Below, one piece after another: positions 36,747 through 45,049 of a stretch of DNA of 64,000 bases. Source of the stretch: Acidobacteriaceae bacterium (lineage in GTDB: Bacteria > Acidobacteriota > Terriglobia > Terriglobales > Acidobacteriaceae); assembly GCA_003134655.1 (NCBI GenBank), contig PLBY01000070.1, positions 36,520-100,519 of the forward strand, read 5' to 3'. Numbering within the stretch: the first letter of the stretch is position 1; every line of letters begins with the position of its first letter. The notes beneath the pieces were generated by a model. The model ran no database searches. It was not told the origin of the DNA and saw nothing but the letters and a program-made list of their open reading frames with translations. The position numbers were made by a program, and so were the translations under genes.

Positions 36747-37289
36747 ATGAAAATGACACAAGCATGGGGGTGGCTGGTCGCGGCAGTCCTGGCGGCCGGA
36801 TTGAACGCCAGCTATCACAATGGCGGCCTGCAGTGGGCGCACGCGATCGCAGACCGTGTCGAGCAAGGCTCGACAGCCGTACTGGCGCAGGCCTCCGGAC
36901 ACGCAGGCCAGTTTCTGACCGAGGCGCGGTTGCTGACGGCACGGACAGAAACCGCGTCCTGCCCGTTCGCCACGACAATGACACAGGTGCAGACCAGGAT
37001 CACACGCTCCTCCGAAACAAGCGTTGAACGTTTCGATGTTATGTCGGCCCGCGAAGAGCGCCAACTGGCGCGGTTGGAGGCGAATCGAGCGCGAATGGAA
37101 GCCCAGCTCGCCAGACAGACTGCGCACATCAGGATTGCGACCGCGGCTTTTGCACCGATTGCTGTAAAAGCGATGCCGGCTCCGGTGGTTTGCCCCCGGG
37201 TTCGGGTGAACGTTCCGCGGATGCCGATGATCAAGATGCCGGTCGTGCCGGTCATTCATATCGAAACTGCCTCCGCCGGGCCGGTTTAA
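36747..37289 (+). CDS. Hypothetical exported protein between murC and ftsQ
   Basis: The 180-residue protein has a hydrophobic N terminus (GWLVAAVLAAGLNASY) after a Lys, a middle region rich in Arg, Glu and Gln that could form a coiled coil (EERQLARLEANRARMEAQLA), and a Pro/Val-rich end (PRMPMIKMPVVPVIHIE). Only two cysteines are present. I recognise no family. A ribosome site (AAGGGG) lies ten bases before the ATG. A strong terminator follows, so it closes the murE-side transcription unit. Confidence 0.65.
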   Translation: MKMTQAWGWLVAAVLAAGLNASYHNGGLQWAHAIADRVEQGSTAVLAQASGHAGQFLTEARLLTARTETASCPFATTMTQVQTRITRSSETSVERFDVMSAREERQLARLEANRARMEAQLARQTAHIRIATAAFAPIAVKAMPAPVVCPRVRVNVPRMPMIKMPVVPVIHIETASAGPV

Positions 37290-37338
37290 CCACCAAGATT
37301 CAGTAGTACCTCCTGGAACTTTGCCTCCCCGGCAAAGC

Positions 37339-37373
37339 GGGGCGCGGAATACCAGCCGCGCCCCCTTTTTTTT
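37339..37373 (+). terminator. Strong Rho-independent terminator inside the dcw cluster
   Basis: A perfect 9-bp stem GGGGCGCGG / CCGCGCCCC with an 8-base loop is followed by eight T residues (37366-37373). It separates murE...murC from ftsQAZ. Confidence 0.88.
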
Positions 37374-37399
37374 ATGTGGTGACGGCCGCCTCGGCCGTC
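37374..37399. repeat. REP-type palindrome, sister of the copy in murF
   Basis: ATGTGGT precedes GACGGCCG-CCT-CGGCCGTC. It starts immediately after the terminator T-tract. See 26148-26174. Confidence 0.6.
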
Positions 37400-37463
37400 G
37401 GGTCTAGCCCTCCGTACCCAATCCGGTTCCCACCTGTGCAAATCCTTTAACTTTTTGTCTATC

Positions 37464-37488
37464 TCATTTCGAGAAATGAAGTTATATT
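37464..37488 (+). promoter_or_regulatory. Palindrome and -10 box upstream of ftsQ
   Basis: A perfect palindrome TCATTTC-GA-GAAATGA (37464-37479) is followed 3 bp later by TATATT (37483-37488). Since a terminator lies upstream, ftsQAZ needs its own promoter, and this is the best candidate. A TTTGTC at 37454 is too far for a standard -35, so an activator or alternative sigma factor is possible. Confidence 0.45.
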
Positions 37489-37529
37489 GAAAAAGCTCAG
37501 CGATTCCTCACGACAACTGACCTGAACTG

Positions 37530-38858
37530 ATGGCGCGGAAACCTAGTGGCACCATCTTGCAGGAGGAGTTGTACCCACCCAGCCCCGAGCCGGCGCGCGA
37601 GGAGTTAGACGATGCGCGGCTGGTCGACCTGGATGTAGACGAGGAATCTCCCTTCCTGCGCGGGCAAAAGCGTGTCTCCGCCCGACGCAGTTCGCTTCCC
37701 AAGAAAACCGCCAGCCGCCTGTTGTGGGCATCGATTGCCGCCGTGATCCTGTGCGCCGCAGCCATCGCCGCCGCCGGTCTGTACGAATACGGCGAGCGCT
37801 CGTGGCGCTTTCGCGTCGATTCCAGCGACAACATTGACGTCACCGGCATGCAGAACGTGACCAAGGCGCAAATCATGGAAGTGATGGGCGCCGACATTGG
37901 CCGCAATATTTTCTTTATCCCGCTGGCCCAGCAGAAGGCGCAACTCGAACAGATTCCCTGGGTCGAATCGGCCAGCGTGATGCGCTTCGTGCCCAACCGC
38001 CTGAAGGTTGAAATCCACGAGCGCACTCCGGTGGCGTTCGCCCGCGTCGGCCCGCGCATTTCCCTCATCGATGCCGGCGGCACGCTGATGGAGTTGCCGC
38101 AGAAGCACAAATATTCCTTCCCCGTCATTCTTGGGATGAATCCTGGTGAGCCGCTTTCCACGCGCGCCCCGCGCATGAAGGCCTACAACGAGCTGGTGCA
38201 GGAACTCGATTCCAGCGGCGCTCGTTACTCGCAGGACCTGAGCGAAGTGGATCTCTCCGATCTCGAGAACTTGAAGGTCCGAGTGAATGATCCCGCCGGC
38301 GACGTGCTGGTCGAACTCGGTTCGTCGGATTATCTGAAGCGCTACAAAACCTACGTAAGCCATGTGCAGGAGTGGCGGCAGCAATTCCAGAAACTCGAAT
38401 CGGTCAACCTGCGCTATGACAATCAGGTGATCGTCAATCCGGATATGGAAGGCCGACCTAAGCAGCCTGCGCTGGCCGCTTCGGCCGCGAGGGCAGCTGC
38501 CGCTGCGGGTGTGAAGCCCGCGGCGCTGATTACGCGCCTCAATCCGCATGACAAGTCTCTGCCCAAGCCTGCGTTTGAGTTGACCGAGAAGAAACTGGAT
38601 CCGAAAGCGGCGGCTGCTAAAAAGCCAGCGGCCAAGCCGAAGGCGAAGAAGACGGTTGCGAAGGCCAAAGCGCCTGCTCCGAAGAAGGTCGCGCCCAAAG
38701 CCCCGGCAGCGAGTTCGAAAGCCGTAGCCGCCGCCACGCACAGGGCGCCGCAGAAGGCGGAAGCGAAAAAGTCTGCGCCGTCTGCGCCGGTGCATCCTGC
38801 GATTCCGAAACCCAGTGCAGCGATTGCAAAACAGCAAGCCAACACGAGTTCAGACTAA
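37530..38858 (+). CDS. ftsQ: Cell division protein FtsQ with lysine/alanine-rich C-terminal tail
   Basis: FtsQ links early and late divisome proteins. The 442-residue protein has a cytoplasmic N terminus (~65 residues), one membrane helix (AAVILCAAAIAAAGLYEYG), a POTRA domain (IDVTGMQNVTKAQIMEVMG; IPWVESASVMRFVPNRLKVEIHERTPVA) and a beta-domain to about residue 310. Residues ~355-442 form a histone-H1-like tail of Lys, Ala and Pro (KKPAAKPKAKKTVAK) that would lie in the periplasm. Typical FtsQ proteins are about 250-300 residues and lack it. Confidence 0.9.
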   Translation: MARKPSGTILQEELYPPSPEPAREELDDARLVDLDVDEESPFLRGQKRVSARRSSLPKKTASRLLWASIAAVILCAAAIAAAGLYEYGERSWRFRVDSSDNIDVTGMQNVTKAQIMEVMGADIGRNIFFIPLAQQKAQLEQIPWVESASVMRFVPNRLKVEIHERTPVAFARVGPRISLIDAGGTLMELPQKHKYSFPVILGMNPGEPLSTRAPRMKAYNELVQELDSSGARYSQDLSEVDLSDLENLKVRVNDPAGDVLVELGSSDYLKRYKTYVSHVQEWRQQFQKLESVNLRYDNQVIVNPDMEGRPKQPALAASAARAAAAAGVKPAALITRLNPHDKSLPKPAFELTEKKLDPKAAAAKKPAAKPKAKKTVAKAKAPAPKKVAPKAPAASSKAVAAATHRAPQKAEAKKSAPSAPVHPAIPKPSAAIAKQQANTSSD

Positions 38859-38899
38859 CGATTGATGAACTATTAACGACGTCGAGGAATTCATAAGCA

Positions 38900-40120
38900 A
38901 TGGGGAACCAGCAGGGAAGTTTTCTTACCGCGATCGATGTGGGCAGCGCCAAGACCTGCGCGCTGATGGCGGAGGTGACCGACACTGGCCTGCGCTATCG
39001 CGGGCACGGCGAGGCGGAATCGCGCGGCTCGCGCAAGGGCGTGATCGTGGAACTCGACAAGGCAGTGGCGGCGATTCAGAAAGCCGTCGAAGCCGCCGAA
39101 GACATCGCCGGTGCGGCAGTCGAGCACGCCATCGTGGGTATCGGCGGAGCGCACGTGCGCGGCATCAACAGCCACGGCGGCATCAGCCTGGGCACGCGTC
39201 CGCGCGAAATTGGACGCGACGAGATCAAGCAGGCCGTCGACCGGGCTCGCGCCATCCCGTTGCCCGCCGATCGCGAGATTCTCCACTTATTGCCGCAGGA
39301 ATTCATTCTCGACGATCAGGCTGGAGTGCACGATCCGCTCGGCATGATGGCAGCCCGCCTGGAAGTGCGCGTCCACATGGTGACCGCCGCCACTAGCGCA
39401 ACGCAAAACGTGATCACGGCGGTCAACCGCGCTGGCGTGCACGTCGACGACACTGTGTTCGAGCCTCTCGCCGCCGCCGATTCTGTGCTCCGCAACGACG
39501 AGCGCGAACTCGGCGTGTGCCTTGCCGACATCGGCGCGGGCTCGACAGAACTGATCGTTTTCCAGCAGGGCGCGGTGGCCTACACCGGGGTGATTCCGGT
39601 AGGTGGCGACCACTTCACCAGCGACCTGTCTGTTGGACTCTGCACGCCGCTCGCCGAGGCGGAGAAGATCAAGAAGATTTATGGCAACGCAATCGTCACG
39701 CTGATACCGGAAGGCAACGAAGTTGAGGTTCCGTCCGTCGGCGACCGCGCTTCGCGGCTCATGCCGCAGCGTCTGGTCGCCGAAATTCTCGAGCCCCGCG
39801 CGCGCGAACTGTTCGAGATGATGCGCGAGAGCCTGCGCCAGAGCGGCATGTTCGACGTCTGCATCGCCGGCATCGTACTCACCGGAGGAGCGTCGCGCCT
39901 GCCCGGAATCTTCGACGTAGCGGAATCAGTCCTGCGCCGCTCGGTGCGGCTTTCATGGCCGGCCCCGCTGGCCAAGATGCCGTCAACATTATCGGAGCCC
40001 GAGTTCGCAACGGTACTCGGCATGTTGAACTACGGCCAGCGCGCCCGCATCGCGCGCGGCCTGCAGGAAGATCGCTGGGGATCGAGACTGAAAGCGCTGT
40101 TGGTAGGTAAGGGAGCATAA
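38900..40120 (+). CDS. ftsA: Cell division protein FtsA
   Basis: FtsA is the actin-like tether of FtsZ to the membrane. The 406-residue protein shows phosphate-1 AIDVGSAKTCALMAE, the SHS2-type insert, CLADIGAGSTELIVF (phosphate-2) and IVLTGGASRLPGI (adenosine). The C-terminal end (DRWGSRLKALLVG) is amphipathic, as needed for membrane binding. A repeat element separates it from ftsZ. Confidence 0.94.
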   Translation: MGNQQGSFLTAIDVGSAKTCALMAEVTDTGLRYRGHGEAESRGSRKGVIVELDKAVAAIQKAVEAAEDIAGAAVEHAIVGIGGAHVRGINSHGGISLGTRPREIGRDEIKQAVDRARAIPLPADREILHLLPQEFILDDQAGVHDPLGMMAARLEVRVHMVTAATSATQNVITAVNRAGVHVDDTVFEPLAAADSVLRNDERELGVCLADIGAGSTELIVFQQGAVAYTGVIPVGGDHFTSDLSVGLCTPLAEAEKIKKIYGNAIVTLIPEGNEVEVPSVGDRASRLMPQRLVAEILEPRARELFEMMRESLRQSGMFDVCIAGIVLTGGASRLPGIFDVAESVLRRSVRLSWPAPLAKMPSTLSEPEFATVLGMLNYGQRARIARGLQEDRWGSRLKALLVGKGA

Positions 40121-40125
40121 GCAAG

Positions 40126-40187
40126 GTTTCAAAGTTTCAAGGTTTCAAAGACCCTGAAACTCTGAAACCTTGAAACTTGAAACATTC
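40126..40187. repeat. GTTTCAAAG-family inverted repeat between ftsA and ftsZ
   Basis: GGTTTCAAAGTTTCAAGG and GTTTCAAAG (40127-40151) face CTGAAACCTTGAAACTTG (40162-40179). A hairpin here could change the ftsA to ftsZ transcript ratio. Confidence 0.75.
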
Positions 40188-40206
40188 TTTCGAATAGGTG
40201 GACACA

Positions 40207-41511
40207 ATGAGCAAAGATTCCGGCATTCGCATCAGTTTTAACGAAGAGGCCCGCAACGACGCCAAGATCAAAGTCATCGGCGTAGGTGGCGGCGGTGGCA
40301 ACGCGGTCAATCGCATGATCGACGCCGGCGTCGAGGGCATTGAATTCATCGTCGCCAACACCGACCTGCAGGCGCTGCGCATGTCGCACGCCCCGGTGAA
40401 GCTGCAACTCGGCGTGAAGCTGACCAACGGCCTGGGCGCCGGTGCGAATCCGGAAGTCGGCCGCAAAGCCGCGCTCGAAGATTCCGACAAGATCATCGAA
40501 GCCCTCGAAGGCGCCGACATGGTCTTCGTCACGACCGGACTCGGCGGCGGCACCGGCACCGGAGCCGCTCCCATCATCGCGTCTCTCGCCTGCGAGATGG
40601 GCGCGCTCACCGTTGCGGTTGTGACCAAACCCTTCTCGTTCGAAGGCAAACGCCGCATGCAGCAAGCCGAGCGCGGCATCTCCGAACTGATGGAGTCGGT
40701 CGACACCACCATCGTGATCCCCAACGAAAAGCTGCTCGCCGTTGCCGAAGACGCCGGTTTCTTCGAATCCTTCCGCATCGCCGACGACATTCTCCGCCAG
40801 GGCGTGCAGGGAATCTCCGACATCATCACCATCCCCGGCATCATCAACCGCGACTTCGCCGATGTGAAGACCATCATGGCCCGCATGGGATACGCCGTCA
40901 TGGGCACGGCCTCTGCCAGCGGCGCCAAGCGCACCATTGAAGCCGCACAGAAAGCCATTGCATCTCCGCTGCTCGAAGCCGGAGCCATCGATGGCGCGCG
41001 CGGCATCCTGATCAACATCACTGGCTCGACGTCGCTTAAGCTGGCCGAAGTTCAGCAGGCTTGCTCGATCATCCAGAGTGCCGCGCACGAAGATGCGAAC
41101 ATTATTTTCGGCGCCGTCATGGACGAGAAGATGAAGGACTCAGTCAAGATCACCGTCATCGCCACCGGCTTCCGCGAGGCCCCCACGTCTCGTCACCGCG
41201 TGCAGGAGGGCCGTACGTCGTTCGCGGCCGCGCATGAGGACGCGATGGAATTTCCCGAAGACCGCGGATCGCGCGACTTCATTCCCGAACCGCCCAAGCA
41301 CATCATGGAGTCGACCGTCCCCGAAGACAGCATGACCGACGATCGCTCCTACGTGGATGACATGCCCCCGGCGCCGGTGTCGCACGCGTCCGACCATGTT
41401 GCCGCCGACGTGATTTCGCTCGACAGCATGCGCAGCTCCGTCGTGACGAATTTCCAGCAGGACGATCTCGACGTCCCCGCATTCCTGCGCAAGCGCAACG
41501 AAGTGATGTAG
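40207..41511 (+). CDS. ftsZ: Cell division protein FtsZ
   Basis: FtsZ is the tubulin-like GTPase of the division ring. The 434-residue protein has [18 protein letters not shown], the GTP signature [16 protein letters not shown], and [15 protein letters not shown] T7 loop ([13 protein letters not shown]). A long linker of about 85 residues leads to the C-terminal peptide [14 protein letters not shown], which binds FtsA. ATG 40207 has AGGTGG eight bases upstream; a GTG at 40198 is rejected. Confidence 0.96.
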   Translation: MSKDSGIRISFNEEARNDAKIKVIGVGGGGGNAVNRMIDAGVEGIEFIVANTDLQALRMSHAPVKLQLGVKLTNGLGAGANPEVGRKAALEDSDKIIEALEGADMVFVTTGLGGGTGTGAAPIIASLACEMGALTVAVVTKPFSFEGKRRMQQAERGISELMESVDTTIVIPNEKLLAVAEDAGFFESFRIADDILRQGVQGISDIITIPGIINRDFADVKTIMARMGYAVMGTASASGAKRTIEAAQKAIASPLLEAGAIDGARGILINITGSTSLKLAEVQQACSIIQSAAHEDANIIFGAVMDEKMKDSVKITVIATGFREAPTSRHRVQEGRTSFAAAHEDAMEFPEDRGSRDFIPEPPKHIMESTVPEDSMTDDRSYVDDMPPAPVSHASDHVAADVISLDSMRSSVVTNFQQDDLDVPAFLRKRNEVM

Positions 41512-41614
41512 TGTCGAAAAATCTTGCGCGCGGCTTCGTTGAGTCAGAGCGCGGAAGGGTGCTTCGAAGCGCTGAAATGTAGGAAAAGCTTTTCACCTGG
41601 GGGAAGTACCTTTC

Positions 41615-41637
41615 CAGTAACTAGTAACGCGTTACTG
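41615..41637 (+). promoter_or_regulatory. GTTACT palindrome after ftsZ
   Basis: The perfect palindrome AGTAACGCGTTACT (41623-41636) is preceded by a further direct AGTAAC (41616-41621). It lacks a T-tract, so it is more like an operator than a terminator. It lies about 60 bp upstream of the candidate promoter at 41694. Confidence 0.45.
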
Positions 41638-41693
41638 AAGGGGTCTGACCGAAGGTAATCCCAGCGCATGTGCTTGTTTCAAAACGGGTTAAA

Positions 41694-41723
41694 TTGAAAT
41701 TAATGTTTCTAGCCATCTAAACT
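41694..41723 (+). promoter_or_regulatory. Candidate promoter of the transpeptidase gene
   Basis: TTGAAA (41694-41699) and TAAACT (41718-41723) are separated by 18 bp. The resulting leader to the ATG at 41851 would be about 120 nt. Confidence 0.45.
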
Positions 41724-41764
41724 TTTCCGTTGCCTTAGCTGCACTAAGTCCCGTAGTATCAGCG

Positions 41765-41816
41765 CAGTTGAGTGATCTGGCCGGGTTACCACCCGCTGGC
41801 ACCCTGCATCCAACTG
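41765..41816 (+). other. Structured 5' leader of the transpeptidase gene
   Basis: CAGTTG (41765) pairs with CAACTG (41811), enclosing a hairpin CGGGT-TACC-ACCCG (41782-41795) with TGGC-like flanks. I do not recognise a known riboswitch. The pairing is seen in the sequence; function is a guess. Confidence 0.35.
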
Positions 41817-41850
41817 TATGTAGTACCGTCCGGGGAGTGAAATCAACAAG

Positions 41851-43077
41851 ATGTCGAAAAGAACGAGCCTCTTTCGTCTGATTATGGCCCTGCTGACCTG
41901 TCTTCCTCTGGTTGGCGTGAGCTTCGCGGCGCACATCAACACCAGCACGCACTCGACGACAAAATCGAAATCGCAACGAATCAGCGAAAGCCAGCGCACC
42001 CGGCGCCGCCTGCATCACCTGGCGCGTAGCCGCGGCGCGAACGTCACTCGGGTTTCTGTGAGCACGCGCCGGCATCGCTGGCACGAGCGGTTCAGCATGA
42101 GCTCGTTCGCTGAAGCCATTACTGCCGGGGACATCACTACCGGCGAAGATCCAGTCGTCCGCCAGGCCGCGGTGGACGCGCTCGGCAACATGAACGGCAC
42201 CGTCGTCGCCATCGAACCGACCAGCGGACGCGTGCTGGCCATGGTCAACCAGAAGCTAGCTCTTTCCAGCGGCGCGCAACCCTGCTCCACCATCAAGCTT
42301 TCTGTCGCACTCGCGGCCCTGAGCGAAGGCCTCGTTTCCAAAGAAACGGAAGTTGCTCTCGGCGGACGCAGCCGCATGAATCTCACGACTGCCATCGCGC
42401 ACTCGAACAACGCTTACTTCGAGGCGCTCGGACGCAAGCTCGGTTTTGAGAAGGTCGCCTACTACGCCCACGAATACGGACTCGGTGAACTCGCGGGATA
42501 CGACATCCCCGGCGAACAGCTCGGTACGTATCCCGATGAGGCCATTCCCACCAAGCTCGGCGGCGTCGGCAAGATGTGCTCGTTCGGCGAAGGCGTCTCG
42601 ATGACCCCGCTGCAACTGGGCGCGATGGTCTCCTCGATCGCCAACGGCGGGACGCTTTACTATTTGCAACATCCGACATCTCCGGAAGAGGTTGCGGGCT
42701 TTCAGCCGCGCGTGAAGCGCCAACTCGACATCGCTCCGGTGATTCCTGAACTGTCCGACGGCATGGCGGGCGCGGTTCAGTACGGCACGGCTCGCAGCCT
42801 GCGCCTCAACTTCAACGAAGAAGAAATTCTGGGCAAGACGGGAACCTGCTCGCACGCCGGAACCCGCTTCGGCTGGTTCGCTTCCTACGCCAACACGAGC
42901 GTCGGACGCGTCGTGGTCGTTGTTTTCCTGCAGGGCGGACGCCCCACCTTCGGTCCCAAGGCCGCCGAGATCTCGGGACGCATTTATCGCAATCTCTACG
43001 ACCACAATTTCTTCATCGCCGGCCCGGCAGCACCAGCCGATCAGGCCGCAGTGAAACCGGTGAGCACCACCCCGTAA
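41851..43077 (+). CDS. Secreted penicillin-binding transpeptidase-domain protein
   Basis: The 408-residue protein has a signal peptide (residues 8-28), a Ser/Arg-rich linker, and a transpeptidase domain with all three motifs: S146-T-I-K149, S185-N-N187 and K329-T-G331. The preceding VVAIEPTSGRVLAMVN is typical of penicillin-binding proteins. It lacks the dimerisation domain of FtsI and the glycosyltransferase domain of class A proteins. Its position after ftsZ, and the absence of ftsI in the cluster, suggest a division-linked D,D-transpeptidase; a class D beta-lactamase-like enzyme is the alternative. Confidence 0.8.
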   Translation: MSKRTSLFRLIMALLTCLPLVGVSFAAHINTSTHSTTKSKSQRISESQRTRRRLHHLARSRGANVTRVSVSTRRHRWHERFSMSSFAEAITAGDITTGEDPVVRQAAVDALGNMNGTVVAIEPTSGRVLAMVNQKLALSSGAQPCSTIKLSVALAALSEGLVSKETEVALGGRSRMNLTTAIAHSNNAYFEALGRKLGFEKVAYYAHEYGLGELAGYDIPGEQLGTYPDEAIPTKLGGVGKMCSFGEGVSMTPLQLGAMVSSIANGGTLYYLQHPTSPEEVAGFQPRVKRQLDIAPVIPELSDGMAGAVQYGTARSLRLNFNEEEILGKTGTCSHAGTRFGWFASYANTSVGRVVVVVFLQGGRPTFGPKAAEISGRIYRNLYDHNFFIAGPAAPADQAAVKPVSTTP

Positions 43078-43098
43078 AGACTTCCGCACCTTTCTCGT

Positions 43099-43134
43099 AG
43101 AGACGTAGCTCCGCTACGTCTCTTTATTATTTTC
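43099..43134 (+). terminator. Rho-independent terminator after the transpeptidase gene
   Basis: A perfect 11-bp stem AGAGACGTAGC / GCTACGTCTCT with a TCC loop is followed by TTATTATTTT. It ends the ftsZ-side transcript. Confidence 0.85.
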
Positions 43135-43303
43135 CGCACGCACCGATCCCGCCTGAAATTCTTAGTGATTTCTAATAGAGAAGAACCCCAGCGCCGCCGA
43201 TGTGTACTCCAGCGCAGGTCCGAATACCGGGGGAAGAACCCTGCACGGGTGTGTATGCGGGGTCCATGCGCTTGTTCGGGAGGAAGATACGCCAAGATCG
43301 ATC

Positions 43304-45010
43304 ATGCTTCACGCAAGTTCCATCTATGGGGTCGTGTCGGGGCTCCTGGCGGTCGCGGTTTCCGCGGTGGCGCTGATCACCATCCGACGCGCGCACGAGA
43401 CTCACACTTCACTGCCCGCGGCATTTCTGAATCTCATGCGGGCGATGCGGAGCGCTTTCCGCGACGACGGGGAGCTTCGCTTCCGCACGCTGGCCGAGGC
43501 TCTCCCTCAACTTGTGTGGACGGCCATTCCCGGCAAAGGTGTCGACTACTGCAATCGCCGCTGGCGCGAGCTGACCGGATTCACCGAATCTCAAACCTTG
43601 GGATGGGGCTGGCCCAACGCCCTCCACCCCGACGACCGGCCCGTGGCTCTCGAGAATTGGGAGAAGTGCCGCCTCAGCGGCGAGCCGTTCGAGATGGAAT
43701 ATCGCCTGCTCAACGCTGCGGGAGGTTTTCGCTGGCACCTGGTGCGCGCCACTCCGATGTGTGATCCCGACGGCGTCATCGTGAAGTGGTTCGGGGCCTG
43801 CACCGACATTGATGACCAGATTCGCAACCAGCAATTGTTGGAAGAGCAAGTCCGTCAACACACCGCAGCCCTGATGGAAGCCAATAGCCTTTTGCAATCG
43901 GAAATGCGCGAGCGCGCCCTGGCGCAGCAGGAACTGAATCAGCAAAACGAGCGCATGGTGCGCGAACTGACCAAGCGCTCGAACCGCGCCACCAACCTGG
44001 CCAAGATGGCAGAACTGCTGCAAAGCTGCACCGAAGTGAAAGACGCATTTTCGGTGGTTGCCGGCATGGCTCCGAAAGTATTTCCCGAACTGCGTGGCGC
44101 CGTGCATCTGTTCAACGCTTCCCGCGAAAGGCTCGAGGTGGCTGCCCTCTGGGAAGATTGCACTTTGCCAGATAATGCGTTTGGACCGCAAGACTGCTGG
44201 GCTCTCCGCACCGGGCACATGCACGTCGTCCTGGCCGGCGACCACTCCGCTGAGTGCGCACATGTGACGTCTCCCACGCACTCCTACATTTGCCTGCCGC
44301 TGCTGGCGCACGGCGAAGCGATCGGCATCCTGCATTTCCAGATGATCGAAACCGGCGAAGTGCCCCAGCCCGTGCTGTTCACGGTCAACATGTTCGCCGA
44401 GCAGGTCGGCCTCTCCGTAGCCAACATCCGCCTGCGTGAGGCCTTGCGCAACCAGTCGATCCGCGATCCGTTGACCGGCCTCTACAACCGCCGCTATCTG
44501 GAAGAGATGCTGGAACGCGAGACCCGGCGCGCTGTCCGCTCCGAGCAAGGTCTGGGCGTCCTCATGCTCGATCTGGATCACTTCAAGAAATTCAACGACA
44601 CCTACGGCCACGATGCCGGCGACACCGTCTTGCGCGAGACTGCTTCGTTCCTGCTAAAAAGTGTCCGCGCCGAGGACATTGTTTGCCGCTTCGGCGGCGA
44701 GGAATTTCTAGTCATCCTCCCGCAAGCGAATCTGAAAGTGAGTCAAGCCCGCGCCGAGCGCATCCGCTCCAAATTGCGCGAGTTGACCGTTCTGCACCAG
44801 GGCCAGTCCCTCGGGATGGTCACAGTTTCCGTGGGTGTGGCAGAGCTTCCTCAACACGGCACGACTCCGAAAGAGTTGATTGAATCCGCTGACGCCGCGC
44901 TCTATCGCGCGAAGAAGGAAGGCCGCGACCGGGTGATCGTTGCCGATTCTGCGCCCGTGGCAGAATCGCAACCGAATCCACTCGGAGTGGCAAACGTTAC
45001 AACTCGCTAA
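43304..45010 (+). CDS. Membrane-anchored PAS-GAF-GGDEF diguanylate cyclase
   Basis: The 568-residue protein starts at ATG 43304 (MLHASSIYGVVSG); the frame extends upstream to 43202 but lacks support. It has one membrane helix (residues 8-25), a PAS domain (FRTLAEALPQLVWTAIPG to WFGACTDIDDQ), a coiled coil, a GAF-like domain and a GGDEF domain. The active GGEEF is at residues 464-468, and RAED five residues before it is an inhibitory I-site. It should make c-di-GMP, for which the two PilZ proteins are possible receptors. Confidence 0.88.
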   Translation: MLHASSIYGVVSGLLAVAVSAVALITIRRAHETHTSLPAAFLNLMRAMRSAFRDDGELRFRTLAEALPQLVWTAIPGKGVDYCNRRWRELTGFTESQTLGWGWPNALHPDDRPVALENWEKCRLSGEPFEMEYRLLNAAGGFRWHLVRATPMCDPDGVIVKWFGACTDIDDQIRNQQLLEEQVRQHTAALMEANSLLQSEMRERALAQQELNQQNERMVRELTKRSNRATNLAKMAELLQSCTEVKDAFSVVAGMAPKVFPELRGAVHLFNASRERLEVAALWEDCTLPDNAFGPQDCWALRTGHMHVVLAGDHSAECAHVTSPTHSYICLPLLAHGEAIGILHFQMIETGEVPQPVLFTVNMFAEQVGLSVANIRLREALRNQSIRDPLTGLYNRRYLEEMLERETRRAVRSEQGLGVLMLDLDHFKKFNDTYGHDAGDTVLRETASFLLKSVRAEDIVCRFGGEEFLVILPQANLKVSQARAERIRSKLRELTVLHQGQSLGMVTVSVGVAELPQHGTTPKELIESADAALYRAKKEGRDRVIVADSAPVAESQPNPLGVANVTTR

Positions 45011-45049
45011 CGGGCAGGAATACGGTAAAGATTCCGACGGTCGTTGTAT

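Noticed and set aside
41851..43077. Calling the post-ftsZ protein FtsI
   Set aside because: It lacks the FtsI membrane helix plus dimerisation domain and is only 408 residues; only the transpeptidase domain is supported.
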